Shown piece by piece: positions 37,309-47,076 of a stretch of DNA of 64,000 bases. Each line of letters starts with the position of its first letter. Within the stretch, counting starts at the first letter, position 1. Location: contig NZ_AHBZ03000015.1 in assembly GCF_000238375.3 (NCBI RefSeq), positions 124,001-188,000 of the forward strand, given 5' to 3'. This DNA comes from Pseudoalteromonas citrea (GTDB lineage: Bacteria > Pseudomonadota > Gammaproteobacteria > Enterobacterales > Alteromonadaceae). Position numbers and translations under genes: made by a program. The notes under the pieces were generated by a model, which had not been told where the DNA came from, did no database searches, and was given only the letters and a program-made list of their open reading frames with translations.

Positions 37309-37524
37309 ATGCCAGTAATTAAAGTAAGAGAGAACGAACCGTTTGACGTAGCACTTCGTCGTTTCAAGCGTTCATGTGAAAAAGCAGGTATCCTTTCAGA
37401 AGTTCGTCGTCGCGAGCATTATGAAAAGCCAACAGCAGAGCGTAAGCGTAAAAAAGCTGCTGCAGTAAAGCGTCACATGAAGAAGCTTTCTCGCGAAAAC
37501 GCACGTCGCGTTAAATTATACTAA
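37309..37524 (+). CDS. rpsU: 30S ribosomal protein bS21
   Basis: bS21 helps the 30S subunit engage the start region of messages. The 71 residues are the normal length and very basic: [20 protein letters not shown] at the start and [17 protein letters not shown] at the end. It opens the macromolecular synthesis cluster rpsU-yqeY-dnaG-rpoD and has its own promoter. Confidence 0.99.
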   Translation: MPVIKVRENEPFDVALRRFKRSCEKAGILSEVRRREHYEKPTAERKRKKAAAVKRHMKKLSRENARRVKLY

Positions 37525-37544
37525 TCTGTTTAGGTCTTGTATAA

Positions 37545-37991
37545 ATGAGCCTTTTAATTAAGCTAAAAGACGCACAGAAAGATGCTATGCGTGCTAAAGA
37601 CAAAATTCGTCTTGGTGCAATTCGTATGGTACTTGCTGAAATAAAACAGCGTGAAATTGATAACCGTGTAACATTAGACGATGCAGGTATTACCTCTGTT
37701 CTAGTGAAGCTGGTTAAGCAACGTCGTGACTCATACACTCAGTTTACTGATGCCGGTCGCGAAGATTTAGCTGAAGTTGAAGCTAATGAGATCAAAGTAC
37801 TTGAAACTTTCTTACCTCAGCCTTTGACTGATGAAGAAATCATTGCTTTGATTGATTCTGCCGTTACCGACACTGGTGCAGCAGGTATGCAAGACATGGG
37901 TAAAGTTATGGGTATAATCAAGTCAAAAGCTGAAGGTCGCGCCGATATGGGCAAAATCTCAGGTTTGATTAAACAACGATTAAGCGCATAA
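37545..37991 (+). CDS. yqeY: GatB/YqeY domain protein
   Basis: YqeY resembles the C-terminal tRNA-binding domain of GatB; it has been suggested to take part in tRNA-dependent amidation, without proof. The 148 residues include DAMRAKDKIRLGAIRMVLAEIKQ, FLPQPLTDEEI and GKVMGIIKSKAEGRADMGKISGLIKQ. It is 20 bases after rpsU and sits between rpsU and dnaG, an insertion common in gammaproteobacteria other than enterics. Confidence 0.93.
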   Translation: MSLLIKLKDAQKDAMRAKDKIRLGAIRMVLAEIKQREIDNRVTLDDAGITSVLVKLVKQRRDSYTQFTDAGREDLAEVEANEIKVLETFLPQPLTDEEIIALIDSAVTDTGAAGMQDMGKVMGIIKSKAEGRADMGKISGLIKQRLSA

Positions 37992-38020
37992 CCCCCACAT
38001 ACACAGAGTATGATTAAGTA

Positions 38021-38046
38021 AACCGAGCCTTGCGCTCGGTTTCTTC
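38021..38046 (+). terminator. Intra-operon attenuator before dnaG
   Basis: Stem AACCGAGC (38021-38028) and GCTCGGTT (38034-38041), five-base loop, then a short T/C tract. Its position matches the attenuator that separates abundant rpsU from scarce dnaG in E. coli. Confidence 0.75.
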
Positions 38047-38095
38047 GTATAGGCATTAAATTTTTGTTAGGAACGCTATAGTAGCGGCATAAATT

Positions 38096-39853
38096 ATGGC
38101 TGGAAAAATCCCAAGACAGTTTATTGATGACTTGCTTGCTAGGACTGACATCGTCGATCTGATTGATGCACGTATCGGATTAAAAAAAGCAGGGAAAGAT
38201 TATCAAGCTTGCTGTCCATTCCATAACGAAAAATCCCCCTCATTCACCGTTGCAAGAGACAAGCAGTTCTATCATTGTTTTGGCTGTGGTGCTAATGGCA
38301 ATGCTATTTCATTCATCATGGAATATGACAAACTCGAATTTGTTGATGCCATAGAAGAGCTTGCTAGCCTACTAAACCTAGAAGTCCCTCGAGAACAAGG
38401 CTCAGGTGCACCTGAGCGGAGTATTGAACAAAAGCGTTCAGACTATGATCTGATGCTCCAAACAGCACAATTTTATCAGCATCAACTGAAGCATCATAAA
38501 AATGCTACCAGTGTGATTGAGTATGTGAAAGGCCGTGGTCTATCCGGTGAAACTGTACAACGTTATATGATGGGCTACGCCCCACCTGAGTGGGAAAGCC
38601 TCTGCAAACAAATTGGCCGAACCCCCGCACATAAGCAACAACTCGTTGAACTAAAGCTCGCGTCTGAAAAAACGCCTGGGCGACAATTTGATTTTTTCCG
38701 TGATCGGTTGATGTTTCCTATCCGGGATAAACGAGGGCGAGTCATTGCATTTGGTGGCCGCGTTATGGGGGCAGATCAAGGTCCTAAATATCTAAATTCA
38801 CCTGAAACCAGAATATTTCATAAAGGCTTTGAACTTTATGGCTTATACGAGGCCAAACAAGCTAATAATAAGCTTGAGCAGATCCTTATCGTGGAAGGGT
38901 ATATGGATGTTGTTGCACTCGCTGAGCAAGGGATCTCTTACTCAGTTGCGGCGCTAGGTACAGCAACGACCGCTGAACACATGCAAACCCTGTTTCGCAC
39001 AACGGACAAAGTAATATGCTGCTACGATGGTGATAGAGCAGGACGAGACGCCGCTTGGCGAGCTCTTGAACATGCTTTACCCAATTTAAAAGATGGGAAG
39101 TCATTACAGTTTGTATTTTTACCTGATGGCGAAGATCCTGACTCACTGGTTCAGCAAGAAGGGAAAGAGGCATTTGAAGCCCGTTATGATGCTGCGGACG
39201 ACTTCTCAAAAGTGCTTTTTAACAAATTGGCGCAAACGTGTGAACTTACCGCTGATGCAGGAAAAGCTAAGTTAATGAGCGAAGCGTTACCATTGATCAG
39301 CAAAGTGCCGAGTGAATATTATCAAGAAGGCCTACTTAATACCTTAGCGAAGTTAATTGGCCGGACTCGAGAGCAACTGAGTACTAAACTCACAACACCA
39401 AAGCAGCAACAAAGTATTGAGCGTAAATTCAAAGTAACACCGATGCGCAGAGCCATAGGTTTACTGATCCAATATCCTAAATTAGCAACCGATATTGAGT
39501 ATTTACCCGATTTAGTACAAATGAAAATACCGGGCATCGAACTTCTATTGCAACTGCAGTCTGTGTGTTTACAACACCCTGAATATACAAGTGCGCAATT
39601 ACTTGAATACTTTAGAGAGCAGCCAGAATATGAGCCTTTAAAAAAGCTTGCTGTATGGCAACATGACATAAATGAGCAAGCGTTAGTTACAGAATTCCAA
39701 CACACTTTTAAATTTATTGAAGATCAGTGTTTAAATTTTCGATTAGAGACACTATTAATCAAAGACAAAACACAAGGTTTAAATAGTGAGGAAAGACTTG
39801 AGTGCGCATTATTAACTCAAGCATTAACGAGTAGAAGAACTAGTCAAAATTAA
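38096..39853 (+). CDS. dnaG: DNA primase
   Basis: DnaG makes RNA primers at the replication fork. The 585 residues carry the zinc-binding domain CCPFHNEKSPSF with HCFGCG near residues 40-64, the RNA polymerase core with FGGRVMGADQGPKYLNSPET, the TOPRIM motif VEGYMDVVALAEQG and later DGDRAGRDAAWRAL, and a C-terminal DnaB-binding helical domain. It lies downstream of an attenuator, as expected for a weakly expressed gene. Confidence 0.97.
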   Translation: MAGKIPRQFIDDLLARTDIVDLIDARIGLKKAGKDYQACCPFHNEKSPSFTVARDKQFYHCFGCGANGNAISFIMEYDKLEFVDAIEELASLLNLEVPREQGSGAPERSIEQKRSDYDLMLQTAQFYQHQLKHHKNATSVIEYVKGRGLSGETVQRYMMGYAPPEWESLCKQIGRTPAHKQQLVELKLASEKTPGRQFDFFRDRLMFPIRDKRGRVIAFGGRVMGADQGPKYLNSPETRIFHKGFELYGLYEAKQANNKLEQILIVEGYMDVVALAEQGISYSVAALGTATTAEHMQTLFRTTDKVICCYDGDRAGRDAAWRALEHALPNLKDGKSLQFVFLPDGEDPDSLVQQEGKEAFEARYDAADDFSKVLFNKLAQTCELTADAGKAKLMSEALPLISKVPSEYYQEGLLNTLAKLIGRTREQLSTKLTTPKQQQSIERKFKVTPMRRAIGLLIQYPKLATDIEYLPDLVQMKIPGIELLLQLQSVCLQHPEYTSAQLLEYFREQPEYEPLKKLAVWQHDINEQALVTEFQHTFKFIEDQCLNFRLETLLIKDKTQGLNSEERLECALLTQALTSRRTSQN

Positions 39854-39860
39854 TTTTTGC

Positions 39861-39869
39861 TGTTATAAT
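39861..39869 (+). promoter_or_regulatory. Extended -10 promoter of rpoD
   Basis: TGTTATAAT, an extended -10 with a perfect TATAAT at 39864-39869, lies 11 bases after the dnaG stop; no good -35 is visible. A palindrome ACGTG-CGT-CACGT (39879-39891) overlaps the expected transcript start. Confidence 0.6.
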
Positions 39870-39957
39870 GTTCTATTCACGTGCGTCACGTAAAATTATT
39901 AGGTGTAGTAGCTGGCGCCTGTTGTATCAACTTATCAGAGTGGAAGCATAATTCTCT

Positions 39958-41796
39958 ATGGATCAAACTCCTCAGTCACAACTCAAACTTCTGATTCAGA
40001 AAGGTAAAGAGCAAGGTTATTTAACGTTTGCAGAAGTTAACGATCACCTTCCACAAGACATAATAGACTCAGATCAAGTAGAAGATATTATAAGCATGAT
40101 CAATGATATGGGTATCAAGGTTGCTGAAAATGCACCAGATGCCGATGAATTGATGATGCAGGAAACCACAACCGATGAAGACGCGGCAGAAGCTGCGGCG
40201 GCTGCATTGGCAACGGTAGAAAAAGAAATTGGTCGTACAACGGACCCTGTCCGCATGTATATGCGTGAAATGGGTACGGTTGAGCTATTAACTCGTGAAG
40301 GCGAAATTAAAATTGCCAAGCGAATTGAAGAAGGTATCAATCAGGTACAAATCTCAGTCGCTGAGTATCCTGAAGCGATTACATATTTGCTTGAGCAGTG
40401 GGACAAGTTTGAAGCGGAAGAAATGCGTCTTAGTGACATTGTTTCTGGTTTCTTTGATCCTGATGCAGAAGAAACACAAATCTCTGCCACACACATTGGC
40501 TCAGAGCTAAGTGATAAAGACTTAGCTGATGAAGACAATGAGTCGGACGATGACGATGACGAAGATGAAGTAGACACAGGTCCAGATCCTGAAGAAGCGC
40601 GCGAACACTTCGAAAAGCTACGTGAACTTTATACTGCTGCACGTAAAGTGTTTGAATCTAAAGGTCGTTCACATCCAGATGCACAGATAGCAATTCAAGA
40701 AATTGGTGATTTGTTCCGTACCTTCAAACTTGTGCCAAAACAGTTTGACCGTATGGTTAATAACATGCGTGAAATGATGGACCGTGTTCGAGTTCAAGAA
40801 CGTATTGTTATGAAGCAAGCTGTACAAATTGCCAAAGTACCAAAGAAAACGTTCGTAAAGCACTTTGCTAACAACGAAACGGATATGGCATGGGTTGATG
40901 CAGAAATTGCTGCTGGCGAAAAATACTCGGCAAAACTTGCTGAAGTCAAACCTGAAATCGAACGTTGCATCAACAAACTGAGTGTAATTGAAGAAAGTAC
41001 CGGTTTGAGCATCGAGCGTATCAAAGACATCAACCGTCGCATGAGCATTGGTGAAGCAAAAGCCCGCCGAGCTAAAAAAGAAATGGTTGAAGCAAACTTA
41101 CGTCTTGTAATATCTATTGCTAAAAAATACACCAACCGTGGTTTACAATTCTTGGATTTGATCCAAGAAGGTAACATTGGTCTGATGAAAGCAGTTGATA
41201 AGTTTGAATATCGCCGTGGTTATAAGTTCTCGACTTATGCAACGTGGTGGATCCGTCAGGCTATTACGCGTTCAATTGCTGACCAAGCTCGAACAATCCG
41301 TATTCCTGTGCATATGATTGAAACGATTAATAAATTGAATCGTATTTCACGTCAAATGTTACAAGAAATGGGTCGTGAGCCTAGCCCGGAAGAACTGGCT
41401 GAGCGCATGATGATGCCAGAAGACAAAATTCGTAAAGTACTGAAAATTGCCAAAGAGCCAATCTCAATGGAGACGCCAATTGGTGATGATGAAGATTCTC
41501 ATCTTGGTGATTTCATCGAAGACACGACTATTGAGTCTCCGATTGATTCAGCAACAATGGAAAGCCTTCGTGGTGCTACCAATGAAGTACTGGCAGGCTT
41601 AACAGCTAGAGAAGCGAAAGTATTACGTATGCGTTTTGGTATTGATATGAATACCGACCATACACTTGAAGAAGTAGGTAAGCAGTTTGACGTAACCCGT
41701 GAACGTATTCGTCAGATTGAAGCTAAGGCTTTACGTAAGTTACGTCACCCTTCTCGCTCAGATCTATTAAAAAGCTTCTTAGATGTAAAAGGCTAA
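39958..41796 (+). CDS. rpoD: Primary RNA polymerase sigma factor (sigma70)
   Basis: Housekeeping sigma factor. The 612 residues include region 1.1 at the N-terminus, region 1.2 with [11 protein letters not shown], a long acidic non-conserved region (near 190-210), region 2 with [35 protein letters not shown], region 3, and region 4 with the helix-turn-helix [20 protein letters not shown]. It ends the macromolecular synthesis cluster and is followed by a strong terminator. Confidence 0.99.
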   Translation: MDQTPQSQLKLLIQKGKEQGYLTFAEVNDHLPQDIIDSDQVEDIISMINDMGIKVAENAPDADELMMQETTTDEDAAEAAAAALATVEKEIGRTTDPVRMYMREMGTVELLTREGEIKIAKRIEEGINQVQISVAEYPEAITYLLEQWDKFEAEEMRLSDIVSGFFDPDAEETQISATHIGSELSDKDLADEDNESDDDDDEDEVDTGPDPEEAREHFEKLRELYTAARKVFESKGRSHPDAQIAIQEIGDLFRTFKLVPKQFDRMVNNMREMMDRVRVQERIVMKQAVQIAKVPKKTFVKHFANNETDMAWVDAEIAAGEKYSAKLAEVKPEIERCINKLSVIEESTGLSIERIKDINRRMSIGEAKARRAKKEMVEANLRLVISIAKKYTNRGLQFLDLIQEGNIGLMKAVDKFEYRRGYKFSTYATWWIRQAITRSIADQARTIRIPVHMIETINKLNRISRQMLQEMGREPSPEELAERMMMPEDKIRKVLKIAKEPISMETPIGDDEDSHLGDFIEDTTIESPIDSATMESLRGATNEVLAGLTAREAKVLRMRFGIDMNTDHTLEEVGKQFDVTRERIRQIEAKALRKLRHPSRSDLLKSFLDVKG

Positions 41797-41823
41797 TCCC
41801 TTTTTACAAAAAGATTTTTATCT

Positions 41824-41850
41824 AAAAAAGGCCGCTTTAGCGGCCTTTTT
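41824..41850 (+). terminator. Intrinsic terminator of rpoD
   Basis: Stem GGCCGC (41830-41835) and GCGGCC (41840-41845), four-base loop, six A before and five T after. Confidence 0.9.
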
Positions 41851-41875
41851 GTTGACATATTAATTAGGAATAACC

Positions 41876-42760
41876 ATGGCTTGGATCCAAATCCGAATTC
41901 ACGCAAATAAAGACTCAGCTGACCAATTAAGTGATTTATTACTGGACGTTGGTTGCCCTTCAGTCACCTTTATGGACGCCAGTAACAACCCTGTATACGA
42001 ACCTAAGCCAGGTGAAGTGATCTTGTGGCCTGATACACTCGTTATCGGTCTCTTTGATGCGGCACATGATATGGATGTAGTGGTTGCCTACTTAAAAGCT
42101 AACAGCGAATCTGAGCTTACCTATAAGATTGAGCAACTTGAAGATAAAGACTGGGAGCGTGAATGGATGGATAACTTCCACCCCATTAAATTTGGCGAGC
42201 GTCTGTGGATCTGTCCAAGCTGGAGAGATATTCCTGAACCAGACGCTGTGAATGTATTACTGGACCCAGGCCTCGCCTTTGGCACAGGGACCCATGCCAC
42301 CACTTCACTGTGCTTAAAGTGGCTTGAGCGCCAAGATTTAACTGGTAAAACTGTGGTTGATTTTGGCTGCGGCTCAGGCATTTTAGGCATTGCCGCCATT
42401 AAGCTTGGTGCAGAACGTGTCATCGGTATCGATATCGACCCTCAAGCACTTGCTGCAAGTAAAGATAACGCCGGTCGTAATGGCGTTGCTGATCAGCTTG
42501 AAGTCTACTTACCAGAAAATCAACCTGAATTCAGTGCTGATATTGTAGTAGCCAATATTCTGGCTCAGCCCCTAAGGGAACTGCATGAAATCATTTTAGC
42601 ATTTCTAAAACCTGGTGGTGAAATCGCCATGTCGGGTATTTTAGAAGAGCAAGCTCAAGCGGTTGCTGACGTTTATGACCCGCATATTGACCTTGATAGC
42701 ATTGCCCAAGAAGGTGAATGGACGCGTGTAAGTGGTCGTAAAAATATCAAGGCGAGTTAG
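41876..42760 (+). CDS. prmA: Ribosomal protein L11 methyltransferase
   Basis: PrmA trimethylates lysines and the N-terminus of ribosomal protein uL11. The 294 residues show the N-terminal substrate domain with [13 protein letters not shown] and the SAM domain with [30 protein letters not shown] and [10 protein letters not shown]. It starts 26 bases past the rpoD terminator and has its own terminator, so it is a single transcription unit here, separated from dusB-fis. Confidence 0.97.
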   Translation: MAWIQIRIHANKDSADQLSDLLLDVGCPSVTFMDASNNPVYEPKPGEVILWPDTLVIGLFDAAHDMDVVVAYLKANSESELTYKIEQLEDKDWEREWMDNFHPIKFGERLWICPSWRDIPEPDAVNVLLDPGLAFGTGTHATTSLCLKWLERQDLTGKTVVDFGCGSGILGIAAIKLGAERVIGIDIDPQALAASKDNAGRNGVADQLEVYLPENQPEFSADIVVANILAQPLRELHEIILAFLKPGGEIAMSGILEEQAQAVADVYDPHIDLDSIAQEGEWTRVSGRKNIKAS

Positions 42761-42772
42761 TAGTTTGTAACT

Positions 42773-42805
42773 GGTAAAGCCTCTACGTAACAGGCTTTAC
42801 CTTTT
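42773..42805 (+). terminator. Intrinsic terminator of prmA
   Basis: Stem GGTAAAGCC (42773-42781) and GGCTTTACC (42793-42801) with an 11-base loop, then four T. Confidence 0.8.
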
Positions 42806-42950
42806 ATTATCACAAATCAATCTGACTATTTTGCAACCAAGTTGAATTTTTTAGATTAAAAAACAGCCAAATAAATCCAACTCTCAAACTGTTATAAAAA
42901 GTCAACCCACTAAGTTCAAAAAAAAAACAATAATGTTCAATTTATAGCCT

Positions 42951-42978
42951 TTGATTTTTGCAAAAAAAACCGTAAACT
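42951..42978 (+). promoter_or_regulatory. dusB-fis promoter with GC-rich discriminator
   Basis: A -35 TTGATT (42951-42956) and a -10 TAAACT (42973-42978) are 16 bases apart. The next bases TAGCGCCCC form a GC-rich discriminator, the feature that makes the E. coli fis promoter sensitive to ppGpp and to supercoiling. Long A-tracts upstream may act as an UP element or intrinsic bend. Confidence 0.6.
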
Positions 42979-43012
42979 TAGCGCCCCTTGAAAAGAGGCA
43001 GATTAAACTACT

Positions 43013-43984
43013 GTGCGTATTGGTCCTTACCAACTTGATAACAACATTATTGTGGCTCCTATGGCAGGGATCACTGATAGACCGTTTAGACAACTTTGTC
43101 GCCGTTTGGGCGCTGGGTTAGCTGTATCGGAAATGATGTCTTCAAATCCAAAGGTATGGAAAACTGACAAGTCAATGAACCGAATGGATCATAGCGGTGA
43201 GTCAGGCGTGCGTTCAGTACAAATTGCAGGTGCTGATCCTGAATTAATGGCACAAGCAGCTCAGTTTAATGTTGCAAACGGGGCGCAGATCATAGATATC
43301 AATATGGGCTGTCCCGCAAAAAAAGTGAATAAGAAACTGGCAGGCTCAGCACTGTTACAGTATCCGGCATTAGTGGAAGAGATAGTTGAGGCGGTAGTAA
43401 ATGCCGTTGAGGTACCTGTTACACTAAAAATTCGCACAGGGTGGAATACGGATAATCGTAACGGCGTAGAGATTGCCAAAATTGCTGAACGTAATGGCAT
43501 TGCCTCACTTGCCGTACATGGCCGCACAAAAGCGTGTATGTACAAAGGTGAAGCTGAATATGTCACGATTAGGGATATCAAACGTTCAGTATCAATACCT
43601 GTGGTTGCTAATGGTGATATTACATCTCCAGAGAAAGCGAAGCAGGTACTGGAATATACGGGTGCAGATGCCATCATGATTGGTCGAGCCGCCCAAGGTC
43701 GCCCTTGGATATTTAGGGAGATAGACCACTTTTTGCGAACTGGAGAACATCTACCTACGCCAGAAATATCTGAAGTACGTAGTATTTTGATGGAGCATTT
43801 AATTAATCTTCATCAGTTTTACGGGGAGCCGATGGGAGCGCGCATCGCACGAAAACATGTATCTTGGTATTTGCAAACCCATGACCAAGCAGGTCAGTTT
43901 AGGCGAGTATTCAATGCCCTCGAAGCGCCAAATGAGCAAATCGAGGCTTTGGAAAAATACTTTGAAACACTAGCAGCTAACTAA
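43013..43984 (+). CDS. dusB: tRNA-dihydrouridine synthase B
   Basis: FMN enzyme that reduces U17 in tRNAs. The 323 residues start at GTG 43013 with RIGPYQLDNNIIVAPMAGITDRPFR, and carry the catalytic INMGCPAKKVNKKLAGSALL, LKIRTGW, VHGRTKACMYKGEA and MIGRAAQGRPW. It is cotranscribed with fis, 18 bases downstream, as in E. coli. Confidence 0.96.
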   Translation: MRIGPYQLDNNIIVAPMAGITDRPFRQLCRRLGAGLAVSEMMSSNPKVWKTDKSMNRMDHSGESGVRSVQIAGADPELMAQAAQFNVANGAQIIDINMGCPAKKVNKKLAGSALLQYPALVEEIVEAVVNAVEVPVTLKIRTGWNTDNRNGVEIAKIAERNGIASLAVHGRTKACMYKGEAEYVTIRDIKRSVSIPVVANGDITSPEKAKQVLEYTGADAIMIGRAAQGRPWIFREIDHFLRTGEHLPTPEISEVRSILMEHLINLHQFYGEPMGARIARKHVSWYLQTHDQAGQFRRVFNALEAPNEQIEALEKYFETLAAN

Positions 43985-44002
43985 GAAAGAAAGAGACATA
44001 CG

Positions 44003-44293
44003 ATGTTCGAACAAAATGTGACTTCTCCATTTATTACTAACGCTCATGTTCAGTCACAAGAGAAACCGCAACCTTTACGTGATGCAGTAAAAAAAGCTGT
44101 ACATCACTATTTAAAGCAGCTTAATGGTCAAGATGTACAAGACGTATACGACCTTGTTCTTTCTGAGCTAGAAGCGCCATTGCTTGAAGAAGTAATGACG
44201 TACACACGTGGTAACCAAACACGTGCAGCGATCTTACTAGGTATCAACCGTGGTACTCTTCGTAAGAAGCTTAAAAAATACGGTATGAACTAA
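44003..44293 (+). CDS. fis: Nucleoid-associated protein Fis
   Basis: Fis bends DNA and activates stable RNA promoters during rapid growth. The 96 residues (98 in E. coli) include the dimerisation helices with [20 protein letters not shown] and the C-terminal helix-turn-helix [20 protein letters not shown], which is almost identical across the family. It follows dusB and ends at a 15-bp-stem terminator. Confidence 0.98.
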   Translation: MFEQNVTSPFITNAHVQSQEKPQPLRDAVKKAVHHYLKQLNGQDVQDVYDLVLSELEAPLLEEVMTYTRGNQTRAAILLGINRGTLRKKLKKYGMN

Positions 44294-44313
44294 GCACTCG
44301 CTTAATTCAGACT

Positions 44314-44349
44314 AAATACAAAAAGCACTTAATTGTGCTTTTTGTATTT
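44314..44349 (+). terminator. Intrinsic terminator of dusB-fis
   Basis: Perfect 15-base arms 44314-44328 and 44335-44349 around TTAATT, with GC base pairs at the loop end (AGCAC/GTGCT) and an A-run and T-run making up the rest. Confidence 0.88.
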
Positions 44350-44543
44350 TATAGCTCCCCTTTTCAAGCCAACTTTATTCTTGCCTAACATCTTATCGTT
44401 ACATTAAACCCTTGCTCATAAAATAAATTGTAATTTTCTCAACAGCACTTTTGTGTTTTCCATCGTTTTCTTCTCTCAGATAGGCTAAAATAGCGCCCTT
44501 CTAAGCTAGCCCTTAACTTATCATTGAGGAAACCCTAACCATC

Positions 44544-46130
44544 ATGGATATACATCGTCCAATTCGTCGCGCACTATTAAGTGTGTCAGATAAAACCGGT
44601 ATCGTTGAATTAGCGCAAGCACTCAGTGCACAAGGCGTTGAAATTTTATCAACAGGCGGTACATATAAATTATTAGCTGATAACGGCATTGCTGCCACGG
44701 AAGTATCTGACTATACAGGTCACCCTGAAATCATGGATGGTCGCGTTAAAACACTTCACCCTAAAGTACACGGCGGTATTTTAGCCCGTCGCGGTCAGGA
44801 CGAAGGCGTAATGACAGAAAACGATATTTCTGCAATTGACATGGTTGTGGTTAACTTATACCCCTTTGCACAAACTGTTGCAAAAGCTGACTGTAGCCTT
44901 GAAGATGCCATTGAGAACATTGATATCGGCGGGCCAACTATGGTACGCGCAGCGGCAAAGAATCACAAAGACGTGACAATTGTTGTTAATGCGCAAGACT
45001 ATACTCGTGTGATTGCTGAACTAAACGAACACAATGGTTCAACAACCTACCAAACACGCTTTGATCTTGCTATTGCCGCATATGAGCACACAGCACAGTA
45101 CGACGGTATGATTGCTAATTACTTTGGTAAAATGGTGCCTGACTACACTGAAGAAGCAGCCGTTGAAACTAAGTTTCCACGCACAATCAATATGCAGTTC
45201 ACTAAAAAGCAAGATATGCGCTACGGTGAAAACTCGCATCAAGACGCCGCTTTTTATGTTGAAAATGATTTACAAGAAGCTTCTGTTGCAACTGCGACAC
45301 AGCTTCAAGGTAAAGCGTTATCTTTCAACAATATCGCTGATACTGATGCAGCCCTTGAGTGCGTAAAAGAATTTGACGTACCAGCGTGTGTTATTGTTAA
45401 ACATGCAAACCCATGTGGTGTTGCCGTTGACGAGAACATTTTAGCCGCCTATGACAGAGCGTTTAAAACAGATCCTACTTCAGCCTTTGGTGGCATCATC
45501 GCGTTCAACCGTGAGCTTGATGCTACAACGGCTGAAGCGATTGTTGCACGCCAGTTTGTTGAAGTGATCATTGCTCCTAGCATCAGTGAAGAAGCAGCAC
45601 AAATTGTCGCTGCTAAGAAAAATGTTCGTTTGCTAGAATGTGGACAATGGGATGCAAAGACAACCCAGTCTGATATCAAGCGCGTTAATGGTGGTATTTT
45701 GGTTCAAGACCGCGACCAAGGCATGGTAACGCTTGGTGACTTGACTGTAGTTTCAAAACGCCAACCTACTGAGCAAGAGCTTAAAGACTTACTATTTTGC
45801 TGGAAGGTCGCTAAATTTGTTAAATCAAACGCCATTGTTTATGCCCGTGACGGTATGACAATTGGTGTAGGCGCAGGTCAAATGAGCCGCGTTTACTCAG
45901 CAAAAATTGCCGGTATTAAAGCAGCTGACGAGAACCTTGAGGTAAAAGGTTCTGTTATGGCATCTGATGCTTTCTTCCCATTCCGTGATGGAATTGATGC
46001 CGCTGCCGCCGCAGGTATTACTGCGGTTATTCAACCGGGTGGGTCAATGCGTGATGAAGAAGTTATTGCCGCAGCAGATGAAGCTGGTATGGCTATGGTC
46101 TTAACTGGCATGCGTCACTTCCGTCATTAA
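44544..46130 (+). CDS. purH: Bifunctional AICAR transformylase/IMP cyclohydrolase
   Basis: PurH performs the last two steps of de novo IMP synthesis. The 528 residues comprise the N-terminal cyclohydrolase ([44 protein letters not shown]) and the C-terminal transformylase with [34 protein letters not shown] and [13 protein letters not shown]. It has a TTGAGGA ribosome site and its own terminator. Unlike in enterics it is separated from purD by one gene on the same strand. Confidence 0.98.
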   Translation: MDIHRPIRRALLSVSDKTGIVELAQALSAQGVEILSTGGTYKLLADNGIAATEVSDYTGHPEIMDGRVKTLHPKVHGGILARRGQDEGVMTENDISAIDMVVVNLYPFAQTVAKADCSLEDAIENIDIGGPTMVRAAAKNHKDVTIVVNAQDYTRVIAELNEHNGSTTYQTRFDLAIAAYEHTAQYDGMIANYFGKMVPDYTEEAAVETKFPRTINMQFTKKQDMRYGENSHQDAAFYVENDLQEASVATATQLQGKALSFNNIADTDAALECVKEFDVPACVIVKHANPCGVAVDENILAAYDRAFKTDPTSAFGGIIAFNRELDATTAEAIVARQFVEVIIAPSISEEAAQIVAAKKNVRLLECGQWDAKTTQSDIKRVNGGILVQDRDQGMVTLGDLTVVSKRQPTEQELKDLLFCWKVAKFVKSNAIVYARDGMTIGVGAGQMSRVYSAKIAGIKAADENLEVKGSVMASDAFFPFRDGIDAAAAAGITAVIQPGGSMRDEEVIAAADEAGMAMVLTGMRHFRH

Positions 46131-46136
46131 TCTATG

Positions 46137-46168
46137 AGCACGAAACGTTTATCGTTTCGTGCTTTTTG
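46137..46168 (+). terminator. Intrinsic terminator of purH
   Basis: Stem AGCACGAAACG (46137-46147) and CGTTTCGTGCT (46153-46163), five-base loop, then a run of T. Confidence 0.9.
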
Positions 46169-46227
46169 TTTGCCCTAAATTCAAGTATTCTGCTTAAAAC
46201 ACAATCACAAAAGTGAAGGACAGAAAA

Positions 46228-47061
46228 ATGAAATTTGGATTAAAAACACTTCTTGCTGTAAGCGTTGTTACTGCTATCGCAGGTTGCGCGAGCAATGGTA
46301 ACTCAAGTTCTAACGTTGCTTCTGAGCTTGTTTCTGCAGCCAGTAATTCCGAACGTTCTGAGAAAAACCGAGCACGTGACCAATATAGAAATCCGGTAGA
46401 AACCCTGGACTTCTTTGGTTTAGAAGCGGATATGACCGTGGTAGAAATTGCACCTGGTGGTGGCTGGTATTCAGAAATATTGGCACCCGCGGTTAAAGGG
46501 TCTGGCATTTTATATGCGGCACACTTTCCAGCAGATTCTCAGGTAAAATACTACCAGCGCTCGCTAGCTGGCTTCAAAGGTAAAGTTGCTCAAGATAGCC
46601 GTTTCAGTGAAGTGAAAATAACCGAATTTGCACCACTTACGCATTCAGACATTGCCCCTACTGGATCTGCGGATATGGTGCTAACATTTAGAAATGTCCA
46701 CAACTGGTATATGCGCCAAGGTGATGAAGGTGTATTAAATGCATTTCAAGCGTTTAATAAAGCACTCAAATCTGGTGGCGTATTAGGTGTGGTTGAGCAC
46801 CGTCTACCAGAGCATCGTGATGACGCAGACCAAAAAAGCTCTGGCTATATGAAACAAAGCTATGTGGTAGATATTGCGAAACAAGCAGGATTTGAATTAG
46901 TGGCTCAAAGTGATGTGAACGCTAACCCTTTAGACAGTGCTAATCACCCTAAAGGTGTTTGGACATTGCCACCGCGCTTGGCATTGGGTGACAAAAATGC
47001 CGATCAATATAAAGCGATTGGGGAAAGCGACCGCATGACTCTCAAATTTAAAAAGCTTTAA
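46228..47061 (+). CDS. Exported lipoprotein with a SAM-methyltransferase-like fold (COG4798-like)
   Basis: Protein of 277 residues from ATG 46228 (an in-frame GTG at 46213 is less likely). It begins with a lipoprotein signal, LLAVSVVTAIAGC, Cys20 as lipid site, then a Ser/Asn-rich linker. The rest is a class I methyltransferase-like domain: VVEIAPGGGWYSEILAPAV (motif I), DMVLTFRNVHNW (motif IV) and LGVVEHRLPEHRDD. SAM is not known to be available in the periplasm, so activity after export is puzzling. Similar predicted exported methyltransferases exist in other Proteobacteria. It lies between purH and purD, 15 bases before purD, and may be cotranscribed with purD. Confidence 0.85.
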   Translation: MKFGLKTLLAVSVVTAIAGCASNGNSSSNVASELVSAASNSERSEKNRARDQYRNPVETLDFFGLEADMTVVEIAPGGGWYSEILAPAVKGSGILYAAHFPADSQVKYYQRSLAGFKGKVAQDSRFSEVKITEFAPLTHSDIAPTGSADMVLTFRNVHNWYMRQGDEGVLNAFQAFNKALKSGGVLGVVEHRLPEHRDDADQKSSGYMKQSYVVDIAKQAGFELVAQSDVNANPLDSANHPKGVWTLPPRLALGDKNADQYKAIGESDRMTLKFKKL

Positions 47062-47076
47062 TAGGAAAATTAAGCC

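Noticed and set aside
44470-44490. Possible PurR box before purH
   Set aside because: The best CG-centred window matches only about 9 of 16 consensus positions, no better than expected in AT-rich DNA.
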